64,000 nucleotides of DNA from Microbacterium testaceum StLB037. GTDB taxonomy: Bacteria; Actinomycetota; Actinomycetes; Actinomycetales; Microbacteriaceae. Below are positions 28,497 to 37,026 of the stretch, in pieces. The notes under the pieces are model-generated. The model saw only the letters and a program-made list of their open reading frames with translations, searched no databases and had not been told where the DNA came from. The stretch is from NCBI RefSeq assembly GCF_000202635.1, contig NC_015125.1:2852001-2916000 (forward strand), given 5' to 3'. Within the stretch, counting starts at the first letter, position 1, and every line of letters begins with the position of its first letter. Made by a program: the position numbers and the translations under genes.

Positions 28497-28834
28497 TGGC
28501 CAACCCTGAAAGTCTACCCCGTTCCCGGACGTGCGCCCAATCGTCCTGCGTGGCGGGAGTGTCGAGCTGCCGTACGGAGAAGCGGCGCGAGGGGCCGCGA
28601 GCGTCGAGGAGTGCTTCCGCGTCCGTGCCGCGCGGAGCGAACCTCGACGCCCGCGGTGCACGGCTGCCGCTCGGCGCCGCCGACTCCGGGCCGCGAACTC
28701 GGCGCCGCCGCTCAGGGCCGCCACTCTGGGCCGCCGCTCGGCTCGGGAGCTCGGGGCCGCCGCGCGCTATCGCCGCGCGGGCTGTCGCCGCGCGGGTCGC
28801 CGCCGCGGCGCCGCGGCCGACTCGGGTCGCCGGC
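28497..28834. other. GC-rich low-complexity region without a recognisable gene
   Basis: The 338 bases between tRNA-Pro and the thioester protein gene consist largely of degenerate GGGCCGCCGCTC and CGCCGCGCGGGT-like units. Open frames run on both strands through it, as expected from the composition. I see no conserved motif. The tRNA-Pro promoter must lie at its left end. Confidence 0.5.
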
Positions 28835-30352
28835 TCAGGGCCGTCGGGTCGGGCGCCGTCTCGCCACGATCGCCGCACCGGTGCCGAGCGTCAGGGCGAA
28901 CATCGCACCGAGAGCCGCTCCGACCATCGGGGGTCCTCCCACGCCCGTGGAGGCGAGGGAAGCGGGGAGGGCAGCCGTAGCCGAGGGGGTCGGTACGGGA
29001 GGGGGAGTGGGCGTCGGTGAGGCTGCGGGCGTGGGCGGAATCGGCGGAGGCGTCGGGGCGAGCTGCTCGGTCTGCGAGGGCTTCGCGAACCGCTCCGTCC
29101 AGGTATAGCCCCGCGGGAGGTACGGTGCGATCCTGCTGTCCTGTTCCTCTCTCGAGATCCGCCAGACGGCGGTGTACACCCCGGAACCCGGGAGTGTCTC
29201 GGGCGAGGAGACGCGATACGTCCCCGGCCCTCGACCCGGATCCGTCGTCAGCGTGAGTCGAGCGACGGGGGAGAGGGCCGACGGCACCTCGGCCGACTCG
29301 GCGGGGAATGCCCCCGTTCGGTACAGGTCGGCGCTCGCGAAGAGCGGTACGAACGAGCCGTCGGCCTGACGCGGCCACACGCCGTCCCCGACGGAGACCT
29401 GCACATCGTCGATGAATCGGTCGCCGTCGATGCGGGCGGTCGTCTCGATGACGGGGCGGAACTGCACGGGGCGCGCCGAGACGTCAGCCGTCGACAGATC
29501 GAACGACTGCGGGTCGGCGGGGCCGGCCGATTCCTGCTGACCAGGGGTGGTGTAGAGCCGTACGGCCGCAGCCGGCACTCGGAAGGTTCCCGACGCGCGG
29601 ACGGTGTACGGGCGGCCGTCGCTGTCGGAAGGCCGCGGAGCCGAGATCGGGTAGACGACACCGGCGCGCACGTCGCCGCGCTCCGACGTCCCGGTGTCGG
29701 CGAAGACGGCGTTCTCGAGCCGCAGCGTGCCGGTGGCGTCGGGGTCGACGTCGGCGACGATCGTTCCGTCGGTCGGATCGTCGCCGGCGGTGGTCAGCGT
29801 GAGCGATCCGCCGATGCGGGGGACGTGGACGGACGCCGCTTCGGCGAGGTAGTGATCGACGCGCGCCTGGATCGCCGCACTGTTCTCGGGACTGGCGCGG
29901 CGCATGATGTAGTCGATCGCCTCGCTCAGCGAGTCGCCGCGGTAGCCCCACGAGTGCAGCGCGGTGTCGCGGTCGACGATCGCCTTGACCGCCCATCCCA
30001 CGCTCGCCGCCTGGACGGGGTCATCGGTCTGGCCGTATGTCGAGACGAGGTGGTTGATCGAGGCGAGTTGCTGGGCGCTGAGCCCGCGCACGTCGGCGGT
30101 CGTGCCGTGGTCGGTCGTCGCTCCGGTGGCGACGGGGAGTCCCGGGTGGATGCAGTACGTGTGGACATCGCCGACCCTCATCGAGCCGTGCCAGCCGGTG
30201 GACGACAGGGGTGCCCACGTGCCGAAGCCCGTTCCCCGATCGGCGGCTGTCGCCGGGGGAGCGAACAGGGCGATGGCTGCGGCGACGAGCGTGAGGACGG
30301 CGACCAGGGCGCGCCGTCGGCGGCGTGGTCGCGAGGAACGCGAGTGATGCAT
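28835..30352 (-). CDS. Thioester-domain surface protein with LASTG sorting signal
   Basis: The 505-residue protein starts at ATG 30352 behind AAGGGA. It has an Arg-rich signal peptide (cleavage near ATAADRG), then a Cys-Gln thioester (TQXA-type) domain: Cys67 in TYCIHPG and Gln114 in DDPVQAASVGWAVKAI can form the internal thioester used for covalent attachment to targets. Beta-rich domains follow (~180-440), then a Pro/Thr linker, LASTG at 466-470, a hydrophobic helix and ARRRPTRRP. LAxTG is the signal read by class E sortases. It is likely a surface adhesin or pilus-like subunit. Confidence 0.85.
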   Translation of the reverse strand: MHHSRSSRPRRRRRALVAVLTLVAAAIALFAPPATAADRGTGFGTWAPLSSTGWHGSMRVGDVHTYCIHPGLPVATGATTDHGTTADVRGLSAQQLASINHLVSTYGQTDDPVQAASVGWAVKAIVDRDTALHSWGYRGDSLSEAIDYIMRRASPENSAAIQARVDHYLAEAASVHVPRIGGSLTLTTAGDDPTDGTIVADVDPDATGTLRLENAVFADTGTSERGDVRAGVVYPISAPRPSDSDGRPYTVRASGTFRVPAAAVRLYTTPGQQESAGPADPQSFDLSTADVSARPVQFRPVIETTARIDGDRFIDDVQVSVGDGVWPRQADGSFVPLFASADLYRTGAFPAESAEVPSALSPVARLTLTTDPGRGPGTYRVSSPETLPGSGVYTAVWRISREEQDSRIAPYLPRGYTWTERFAKPSQTEQLAPTPPPIPPTPAASPTPTPPPVPTPSATAALPASLASTGVGGPPMVGAALGAMFALTLGTGAAIVARRRPTRRP

Positions 30353-30412
30353 GGAGAGTCCCTTCGGTTGAGGGACTCGATCCTCGCTCCGTTGCCACGC
30401 CCGGAAACGCCT

Positions 30413-30446
30413 GAAGGGACCGTTTCGTGGACGAAACGGCCCCTTC
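30413..30446 (-). terminator. Terminator of the ponA-metallophosphoesterase operon
   Basis: A 14-bp stem with one mismatch (30413-30426 with 30433-30446) and a six-base loop lies 20 bases past the metallophosphoesterase stop on the minus strand. Confidence 0.7.
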
Positions 30447-30465
30447 GGGGGTGGTGCAGAGGAGC

Positions 30466-31389
30466 TCAGCGCGGCAGCAACGTCAGCAGCGTCGCTTCCG
30501 GCCGACACGCGAAACGCACCGGAGCGTAGATGGAGTGTCCGAGGCCGGCACTCACGTTCAGCGGCACCGAACGGCCGCCGTGCGACCATTCGCTGAGCCC
30601 GCGGGCCTGGTCGAGGGGGAGATCGCAGTTCGACACGAGCGCCTTGCGGCTGAACGGCACCCGCACCTGCCCGCCGTGGGTGTGCCCGGCCAGCAGCACA
30701 TCCGCGCCGAAGTCGATGAACGTGTCGAGCGTGCGCCGATAGGGCGCGTGCATCACTCCGAGCGTCAGGTCGGCGGCATCCAGAGTCTCCAGAACCGGGG
30801 GAATCTCCTCGGGACGATCCCACTTGCGATGAGCGTCGTTCACGCCGAAGGCGGTGATGCGCACCCCCTTCACGTCGAGGGACACTGCGGTGTCGTCGAG
30901 GATGTTCCATCCGAGGTCGTCCGTGAAGAACCGGTCGAGGGCTTCCACGTCGAGATGCTTGTGGGCGGGCACATTCCCGGACGGACCGAGGAAGTAGCGG
31001 AGCGGATTGCGCGGCGACGGCTCCTGGAAGTCGTTGGAGCCGTGAACGACCAGGCCGGGCACGCCTCGCAGAGGCGCGAAAGCTGTGCGGATGCCGGTCA
31101 GCCCGTCGCGGTGTCCGAGGTTGTCGCCGGTGTTCACGACGAGGTCGGGCGCCAGCTCGGTCAGTCGAGCCATCCACTCCTGCTTACGGTGCTGCCAGGG
31201 GGCCATGTGCGCATCCGACACGTGGAGCACGCGGATCGGCTCCGCGCCCTTCGGAAGCACACGCAGCGCGTGGTAGCGCACCGTGAACAGGTAGCGCTCG
31301 ATGCCCATGCCCCAGATGGCCGCGCCGACAGCGGCCGCCCCCGCAACCCCGAGGGGTGCGAGGGCGGCCTTCACTGCGGGACGCGTCAC
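30466..31389 (-). CDS. Membrane-anchored metallophosphoesterase
   Basis: The 307-residue protein has an N-terminal hydrophobic anchor (~10-30) and the calcineurin-like metal motifs VSDAHMAPW (D-x-H), VNTGDNLGH (GDN), HGSNDF (GN-D variant), MHAPYRRT and AGHTHGGQV. GTG 31389 overlaps the ponA stop (GTGA), so it is translated with the penicillin-binding protein. A YkuE-like enzyme follows ponA2 in mycobacteria too. The substrate is unknown, and a role at the cell envelope is inferred from the pairing. Confidence 0.88.
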   Translation of the reverse strand: MTRPAVKAALAPLGVAGAAAVGAAIWGMGIERYLFTVRYHALRVLPKGAEPIRVLHVSDAHMAPWQHRKQEWMARLTELAPDLVVNTGDNLGHRDGLTGIRTAFAPLRGVPGLVVHGSNDFQEPSPRNPLRYFLGPSGNVPAHKHLDVEALDRFFTDDLGWNILDDTAVSLDVKGVRITAFGVNDAHRKWDRPEEIPPVLETLDAADLTLGVMHAPYRRTLDTFIDFGADVLLAGHTHGGQVRVPFSRKALVSNCDLPLDQARGLSEWSHGGRSVPLNVSAGLGHSIYAPVRFACRPEATLLTLLPR

Positions 31390-34091
31390 GGGCAGTCCTT
31401 CGCGGCGATGCTCAGCGACACGGCGGTGCTCTTATTCGTCGAGGTTCCGGCGGCCGGGTTCGTCCCGGTGACGCGACCCTCAGCGGGTGCGCTCGCGTCC
31501 TTCTCGCAGCTGCCGATCGAGACGGTCCCGAATCCCGCGGCGAGCAGGGCGGCTCGTGCGGAACTCACCGGGTTGCCCGACACGTCCGGCACCGTGGCGC
31601 CCTGGCCGTTGCCGGGGCTGAGGGTGATCGTCGAGCCGGCGGGTGCCGATCCGGCGCCCGGGTTCTGCGCGGCGACGCGGTCGCCGCCGAGCTCGGAGTC
31701 GACGGGCGATCCGATGCTCACGCTGAAGCCCGCGCCCTGGAGGGTGGAACGGGCCTCGTCGAGCGTCTTCCCGACGACGTTCGGCAGGTCCTTCTGGATC
31801 GTCCGGATGAGGTTCGAGGAAGGCCCGGGGAAGGCATCGCCCCCGTAGAACTCGTCCGCGGCGCGCTGCGACTCCTCGGCGATCGAGTACCGCATGTCGG
31901 AGAGCTGCTGACCGTTCCAGTACTTGCCGAACAGGTTCGCGGTGCCGTCCCAGTTACCGACCCACACGGCGGTGGTGACGTTGGTCGAGGACTCGATCAT
32001 CCAGGTGTTCCAACCCTCGTGGGTACCGGTCTTGCCCATCAGCGGCGTGCCGTCGAAGGGGTTCGCGGCCTGACCGGTTCCGCCGCCGGTCATGACGCCC
32101 TGCAGGGCGTACGCGGCCGTGGCAGCCACCTCGGGGGTCAGCGTGCCGGGCGTGCACTGGCGGTCGGGGATCGGGCGCTCGGCACCGTCACTGTCCGTCA
32201 CCTTGTCGATGACCTTCGGTTGGCAGTGGGTGCCGCCGTTGGCGACGGTCGCATAGGCTCCGGCCATCGCGATCGGCGAGACGTTGTCGTCGCCGATGAC
32301 GTTGTTGGCGACCCGCATCTCGATGTCGGTGCCGTCGCCACGGGTGACGCCGAGCTTCTTGGCGACTTTGGCGATGTCGCACAGGTCGAGCTGCGAGGCC
32401 ATCGTGAGGTAACCGGTGTTGAGCGAGTTCTTGGTGAAGGTCAGCGGGGTGCCGTAGTAACCCGGGTCGGACCCGAAGTTGTTGATGATGGTGCCGCCCC
32501 CGTTGATCCAGTCGCCGTAGCACGAGTTCTTCATGTTCGGCACCGGACGCAGACGACCGTTGAGGTTCTCGTTGAGGGAGTGGCCCTTCTCGAGCCAGTC
32601 CACCAGAGTGAACAGCTTGAACGTCGACCCGGCATTGAACCCGTTCGAACCGCCGTTGTCCTTGTCGCCCGCGAAGACGATCGAGTTGTAGGCGGGGTCG
32701 GACTCCGCCTGCGTCGGATCCTGGGTGAACTTCGTGTTCTGCGCGATGCCGAGGATGCGGCCCGTCTTGGCCTCCATGCTGACGGCGGTCGAACCGAACT
32801 TCATGCCGTCGAAGCTCTGCGGCGCGTTCTCGTTCATGGCGGTCTGCGCGGCATCCTGGATGCGCCAGTCGAGAGTCGTCTGGATCGTGAGGCCGTCCTG
32901 ACGGAGTGCGTTGACGCGATCGTCGACGTCGGTGCCGAAGGCGGGGTCGTTCAGGATCGTCGAGACGACGTACTGGCAGAAGTACGGGGCGCCCGAGTTC
33001 GCGCAGCCCTGGTTGGTCTCGGTGATCTGCGGCGTGATCGGCTCGATGGCCGCCGCGACGTATTGCTCGTGCGTGATCTTGCCGTCGGCTTCCATGCGGC
33101 TGAGGACATAGAGCTGTCGGCCCTTGGTCTCGCTGTAGCCGTCGGCGGCGTTCACGAGCTGTTCCTGCGTGATCTCGCCGTTGTCGCGAAGCGTGTAGAG
33201 CGCCTGAATCGTGCTCTGATCGACGTCATCGATGGAGCCGTCCGGGGCCTTGTTCCAGGTCACCGAGCCGTCTTCGTTCGAGATGGAGCCGTTCGGGCGG
33301 TCGATGCGGAAGCGGTTCGGGTTCTGCACCATGCCCGCGAGGATGGCGGACTGACCCACGTTGAGCTGAGCGGCCGGGACGTTGAAGTAGTACTTCGCGG
33401 CGGCATCGATGCCGTACGTGACGCCACCGAAGTTCGCGATGTTGAGGTACCCGAGGAGGATCTGGTCCTTCGTGTACTGCTTCTCGAGCTGGATCGCGTA
33501 GCGCATTTCCTGCAGCTTGCGCTGGTAACCCTCGACGCCGTCGGCCTGGATGGCCTGGAGCGCGCACTCCTGCAGGGCTTCGTCGCGCGTCTTGGCAGGC
33601 GTGCCGTCCGAGCCGTCCGTCGCCTTGGCGTCGCGTTCGCAGCGCTGGACCAGGACGTTCTTGACGTACTGCTGGCTGATCGAGGAGCCACCCTGGGTCT
33701 CGCCACCGGAGGCGTTGCTGAGCAGCGCGCGGGTCGTACCGATGAGGTCGACGCCGCCGTGCTGGTAGTACCGCGGGTCCTCGGACGAGAGGATCGCGTC
33801 GTACATGACGGGGTTGACCTGGTCGAAGGTGACGGGGGAGCGGTTCTGGTCGTAGAACTTCGCGAGGACCCGGTCGCCGGCCATGAGCGTCGTCGGCAGC
33901 ATGAGGGCGTCAGGCTGCAGGTAGCTCGGCATGTTGTCGAAGATCGTGATGGCGCTGCTGGCGGCAGCACCCGACACGGCGATCGCCGGGGTGACGGCGG
34001 CGGTCAGCAGAACACCGGCGGCCGTGCTCAGACCGACGAGGCCGAGGATGCCGCCGAGCGCACCGCTAGCCGTTCGTTTGTTCTCAGGCAT
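31386..34091 (-). CDS. ponA: Bifunctional penicillin-binding protein with two PASTA domains
   Basis: The 901-residue class A PBP polymerises and cross-links peptidoglycan. It has a membrane anchor (~10-40), a glycosyltransferase domain (SSEDPRYYQHGGVD, GGSSISQQYVKN), and a transpeptidase domain with the Ser of GSTFKLF, KNSLNTG as the SxN motif and MGKTGTHEG as the KTG motif. Two PASTA domains (LPNVVGKTLDEA and VPDVSGNPVSSA) end the protein. ATG 34091 is preceded at seven bases by a -10 box and has no ribosome site, so it is leaderless. Confidence 0.95.
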   Translation of the reverse strand: MPENKRTASGALGGILGLVGLSTAAGVLLTAAVTPAIAVSGAAASSAITIFDNMPSYLQPDALMLPTTLMAGDRVLAKFYDQNRSPVTFDQVNPVMYDAILSSEDPRYYQHGGVDLIGTTRALLSNASGGETQGGSSISQQYVKNVLVQRCERDAKATDGSDGTPAKTRDEALQECALQAIQADGVEGYQRKLQEMRYAIQLEKQYTKDQILLGYLNIANFGGVTYGIDAAAKYYFNVPAAQLNVGQSAILAGMVQNPNRFRIDRPNGSISNEDGSVTWNKAPDGSIDDVDQSTIQALYTLRDNGEITQEQLVNAADGYSETKGRQLYVLSRMEADGKITHEQYVAAAIEPITPQITETNQGCANSGAPYFCQYVVSTILNDPAFGTDVDDRVNALRQDGLTIQTTLDWRIQDAAQTAMNENAPQSFDGMKFGSTAVSMEAKTGRILGIAQNTKFTQDPTQAESDPAYNSIVFAGDKDNGGSNGFNAGSTFKLFTLVDWLEKGHSLNENLNGRLRPVPNMKNSCYGDWINGGGTIINNFGSDPGYYGTPLTFTKNSLNTGYLTMASQLDLCDIAKVAKKLGVTRGDGTDIEMRVANNVIGDDNVSPIAMAGAYATVANGGTHCQPKVIDKVTDSDGAERPIPDRQCTPGTLTPEVAATAAYALQGVMTGGGTGQAANPFDGTPLMGKTGTHEGWNTWMIESSTNVTTAVWVGNWDGTANLFGKYWNGQQLSDMRYSIAEESQRAADEFYGGDAFPGPSSNLIRTIQKDLPNVVGKTLDEARSTLQGAGFSVSIGSPVDSELGGDRVAAQNPGAGSAPAGSTITLSPGNGQGATVPDVSGNPVSSARAALLAAGFGTVSIGSCEKDASAPAEGRVTGTNPAAGTSTNKSTAVSLSIAAKDCP

Positions 34092-34098
34092 AGGGTTG

Positions 34099-34104
34099 AT
34101 GCTA
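34099..34104 (-). promoter_or_regulatory. -10 box of ponA, leaderless start
   Basis: TAGCAT on the minus strand lies exactly seven bases before the ponA start codon, with no ribosome binding site in between. Confidence 0.65.
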
Positions 34105-34209
34105 AGCGACGTTGCTGGGCGATGCCTTGATGGCGTGCGCTCGCGCGCGTACGCGTCCTGGCCGCGCACACCTCGTGCGCGGCATCCGAGTCACCTTCGG
34201 GAGCTGCGA

Positions 34210-34428
34210 ATGACCACGTGGGAGTACCTCACCACGCCGCTGTTGATCCACAACACCGCGGCGATCCTCAACAACTGGGGAAAGCAGGGGTGGGAGCTCG
34301 TGCAGGTCGTCACCGGCCCCGAGGGCGGACTCGTCGCCTACTTCAAGCGTCCGACCGGCGGCGGCACGGCCAACGCCGGCCTCGGTGCCGCCGAGGCGGC
34401 CGCGCGCCAGTTCGAGGGCCAGCAGTGA
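34210..34428 (+). CDS. DUF4177-like small protein
   Basis: The 72-residue protein (MTTWEYLTTPLL, NNWGKQGWELVQVV, LVAYFKRP) fits the short DUF4177 family of unknown function. GGGAG precedes ATG 34210. It overlaps the RidA gene by four bases. The pair DUF4177-RidA near ponA also occurs in mycobacteria (Rv3678A-Rv3678c). Confidence 0.88.
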   Translation: MTTWEYLTTPLLIHNTAAILNNWGKQGWELVQVVTGPEGGLVAYFKRPTGGGTANAGLGAAEAAARQFEGQQ

Positions 34429-34892
34429 GCGTCGCGGAGCGTCTCGCCGCGCTGGGCGTCGAGGTCCCCTCGGTCGTCCCGCCGGTCGCGGCCTACATCC
34501 CCGCGAAGCGGCACGGCGACCTCGTCTACACCTCCGGCCAGCTGCCGATGGTGCACGGAGCTCTTCCCGCCACCGGCAAGGTCGGCGAGTCCGAGGGGCT
34601 GGTCGGTCCTGCGGATGCCAAGACCTACGCGCGCCAGAGCGCGCTGAACGCGATCGCGGCGGCCGCCGCTGTCGTCGGCGGTGTCGACAAGCTGACGGGT
34701 GTGCTGAAGGTCACCGGGTTCGTGGCATCCGTTCCCGAGTTCACCGGACAGCCGGGCGTCATCAACGGCGCGAGCGAGTTCTTGGGCGAGGTCTTCGGCG
34801 ACGCCGGGGTCCACGCGCGCTCCGCCGTCGGTGTTCCCGTCCTGCCGCTGGACAGCCCCGTCGAGGTCGAGGTCATCTTCACCGTCGCCTGA
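34425..34892 (+). CDS. RidA-family protein
   Basis: The 155-residue protein belongs to the YjgF/YER057c/UK114 group: AERLAALGVEVP, YTSGQLPMVHG, ALNAIAAAAAVVGGVDKLTGVLKVTGFVASVPEF and RSAVGVPVLPLDSPVEVEVIF. Some family members hydrolyse reactive enamines, but this longer subgroup lacks proof of that activity. GTG 34425 overlaps the previous stop (GTGA). Confidence 0.9.
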   Translation: MSVAERLAALGVEVPSVVPPVAAYIPAKRHGDLVYTSGQLPMVHGALPATGKVGESEGLVGPADAKTYARQSALNAIAAAAAVVGGVDKLTGVLKVTGFVASVPEFTGQPGVINGASEFLGEVFGDAGVHARSAVGVPVLPLDSPVEVEVIFTVA

Positions 34893-34903
34893 CGGCTGAC
34901 GGA

Positions 34904-34942
34904 CGAGAGGGGGCGGGGCCGCGGAGGCTCCGTCCCCTCTCG
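34904..34942. terminator. Hairpin between convergent ridA-like gene and prpC
   Basis: A 13-bp stem with one mismatch (34904-34916 with 34930-34942) fills most of the 56 bases between the two stop codons and can serve both strands. Confidence 0.65.
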
Positions 34943-34948
34943 ACGTTT

Positions 34949-36121
34949 CTAGGACTCTTCGGGGCGAGCCGCCGCGGCGACCTCGGCCTCGGACGCGACG
35001 TAGCCGTCGATGTGCCGCTCGTCGACGCCGTTGTACGCCGACAGGGGGCGGATGAGGGCATTGGATGCCGTCTGCTCGATGATGTGGGCCGTCCATCCCG
35101 TGACCCGCGCCGCCACGAAGAGCGGAGTGAAGGTCGGGGTGTCGAATCCGATGAGGTGGTACGCGGGTCCGGACGGGTAGTCGAGGTTGGGGTAGATGCC
35201 CTTGCGTGAGACGAAGGCGGCCTCCAGTTCGTCGTAGAGCGCAGCGAGTTCGTCTGCGCCGTAGTGGGCGACGAGGGTGTCGAGGGCGGTCTTCATCGTC
35301 GGAACGCGCGAGTCGCCCTTCTTGTAGACCCGGTGGCCGAAGCCCATGATCTTGCGCTTGTTCGCCAGGGCATCGTCGAGCCACCCCTCGACGCGCTCGG
35401 CCGAACCGATCTCGTCGAAGATGTGCATGACGGCTTCGTTCGCTCCGCCGTGCAGAGCACCCTTGAGGGCACCGATCGCGCCGACGACAGCCGAGTACAG
35501 ATCAGCGGTGGTCGAGGTGATGACGCGCGCCGTGAAGGTCGAGGCATTGAAGGAGTGCTCGGCGTACAGGATCATCGAGACGTTGAACGCCTCGGCGACG
35601 ACGTCCACGGGCTCTTCCCCGAACGTCATCCAGAGGAAGTTGCGCGAGTAGTCGAGATCGGCGCGCGGGGGAATCAGCTCCTGTCCACGCCGCCGCCGCT
35701 GGTCGTAGGCGACCATGGCCGGGATCTTCGCGAACAGCAGCTTCGCCTTGGCGAGATCGGCCGAGGCGGAGTTGTCCGCGACGTCAGCCGCCGAGGCGCC
35801 GAGCGCCGAGACGGCGGTGCGGACGACGTCCATGGGGTGGGCGTCGAGCGAGAGCAGGTCGATCACGGTCTTGATGTCGGCGTCGAGGTCGCGGTGCGCG
35901 CGCTCGAAGGCCTCGAACTCGGCTCGTTCCGCCTCCGTCGGGAGATCGCCGTTCCACAGCAGGAGCGCGACGGCCTCGAAGGACTGGGTCGCTGCGAGCT
36001 CCTGCACGGGGTACCCGCGATAGAGGAGCGAATTGGTCTCGGGATTGACCTTGCTGACGGCGGTGTAGTCCACCGTGACGCCGGCGAGGCCCTTCTTGAT
36101 GTCGTCCTGGGTGTCAGCCAT
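34949..36121 (-). CDS. prpC: 2-methylcitrate synthase
   Basis: It condenses propionyl-CoA with oxaloacetate. The 390-residue type I citrate-synthase fold shows GALHGGANEAVM (first His), IMGFGHRVYKKGD (second His) and the later Asp in SGPAYHLIGFDTPTFTPLF-like positions. It is last in the prp operon, which favours the methylcitrate role over ordinary citrate synthase. AAGGAG stands ideally before ATG 36121. The GTG at 36127 overlapping the prpB stop is less likely. Confidence 0.93.
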   Translation of the reverse strand: MADTQDDIKKGLAGVTVDYTAVSKVNPETNSLLYRGYPVQELAATQSFEAVALLLWNGDLPTEAERAEFEAFERAHRDLDADIKTVIDLLSLDAHPMDVVRTAVSALGASAADVADNSASADLAKAKLLFAKIPAMVAYDQRRRRGQELIPPRADLDYSRNFLWMTFGEEPVDVVAEAFNVSMILYAEHSFNASTFTARVITSTTADLYSAVVGAIGALKGALHGGANEAVMHIFDEIGSAERVEGWLDDALANKRKIMGFGHRVYKKGDSRVPTMKTALDTLVAHYGADELAALYDELEAAFVSRKGIYPNLDYPSGPAYHLIGFDTPTFTPLFVAARVTGWTAHIIEQTASNALIRPLSAYNGVDERHIDGYVASEAEVAAAARPEES

Positions 36122-36123
36122 GC

Positions 36124-37026
36124 TCACTCCTTCGTGATGGTGAAGTCGAAGATGTTCGTGTCGAAGTGGTTGTACTGCTCGTAGTCGATCAGGTCGTAGA
36201 GGTCGGCGCGATGCTGCATCTGTCCGAGCTGGCTCTTCAGGTGGCCTTCGTCCTGCAGGACGTCGAGCGCGCGGTCGGCGGCCCCCATCGCGAGCCGCAG
36301 GAGCGAGACCGGCCAGATCACGATGTTCACGCCGACGTTTCGCAGGTCATCGACGCTGAAGAGATCGCTCTTTCCGAACTCGGTCATGTTCGCGAGGATC
36401 GGCACGTCGACCGCGGCGCGCACCGCCTCGAACTCGGCGAGGGTGCGCATCGCCTCGGGGAAGATCGCGTCGGCGCCGGCATCGACGAGCTGTCGCGCGC
36501 GGTCGATCGCCGCGTCCAGCCCGTCGACGGCGCGGATGTCGGTGCGGGCCATGACGAGGAAGTTGTCGTCGCGGCGGGCATCGACCGCCGCACGGATGCG
36601 CTTGATGGCGGTGTCGGTGTCGACGACGGCCTTCCCGTCGAGGTGGCCGCAGCGCTTCGGATTGATCTGGTCTTCGATGTGGCATCCGGCAAGGCCCGCG
36701 TCTTCCAGCGTCTGGATGGTTCGCGCGACGTTCATCGGTTCGCCGAAGCCGGTGTCGGCGTCGATGATCGCCGGCAGGTCGGTCATCCGCGCGATCTGCT
36801 GCCCACGGCCGGCGACCTCGGTGAGGGTGGTGAGGCCGATGTCGGGGAGACCCAGGTCGGCGCTCAGCACTGCCCCGGAGATGTAGACGCCCTCGAAGCC
36901 TTTGCGCTCGATGAGCCGCGTCGAGAGCGGATTGAACGCCCCGGGGAAGCGAAGGAGCTCTCCGGACGCCAACCGCTCGCGGAACGCGCGTCGCTTCTCC
37001 GCGGCCGAGACGGACGAGTACAGCAT
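36124..37026 (-). CDS. prpB: 2-methylisocitrate lyase
   Basis: It splits 2-methylisocitrate into pyruvate and succinate. The 300 residues hold the PEP mutase/isocitrate lyase core: ADTGFGEPMNVARTI, HIEDQINPKRCGHLDGK with the catalytic Cys in KRCGH, and MARTDIRAVDGLD. Its start codon overlaps the prpD stop (TGATG) with AAAGGA upstream. Confidence 0.95.
   Translation of the reverse strand: MLYSSVSAAEKRRAFRERLASGELLRFPGAFNPLSTRLIERKGFEGVYISGAVLSADLGLPDIGLTTLTEVAGRGQQIARMTDLPAIIDADTGFGEPMNVARTIQTLEDAGLAGCHIEDQINPKRCGHLDGKAVVDTDTAIKRIRAAVDARRDDNFLVMARTDIRAVDGLDAAIDRARQLVDAGADAIFPEAMRTLAEFEAVRAAVDVPILANMTEFGKSDLFSVDDLRNVGVNIVIWPVSLLRLAMGAADRALDVLQDEGHLKSQLGQMQHRADLYDLIDYEQYNHFDTNIFDFTITKE

Noticed and set aside
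28419..29108. Several open frames on the plus strand after tRNA-Pro
   Set aside because: They run through low-complexity DNA and the antisense of the thioester protein gene, with no ribosome site or recognisable domain.
31356..34130. Open frame of 924 codons on the plus strand across ponA
   Set aside because: Antisense shadow of the penicillin-binding protein gene, which has all catalytic motifs on the minus strand.
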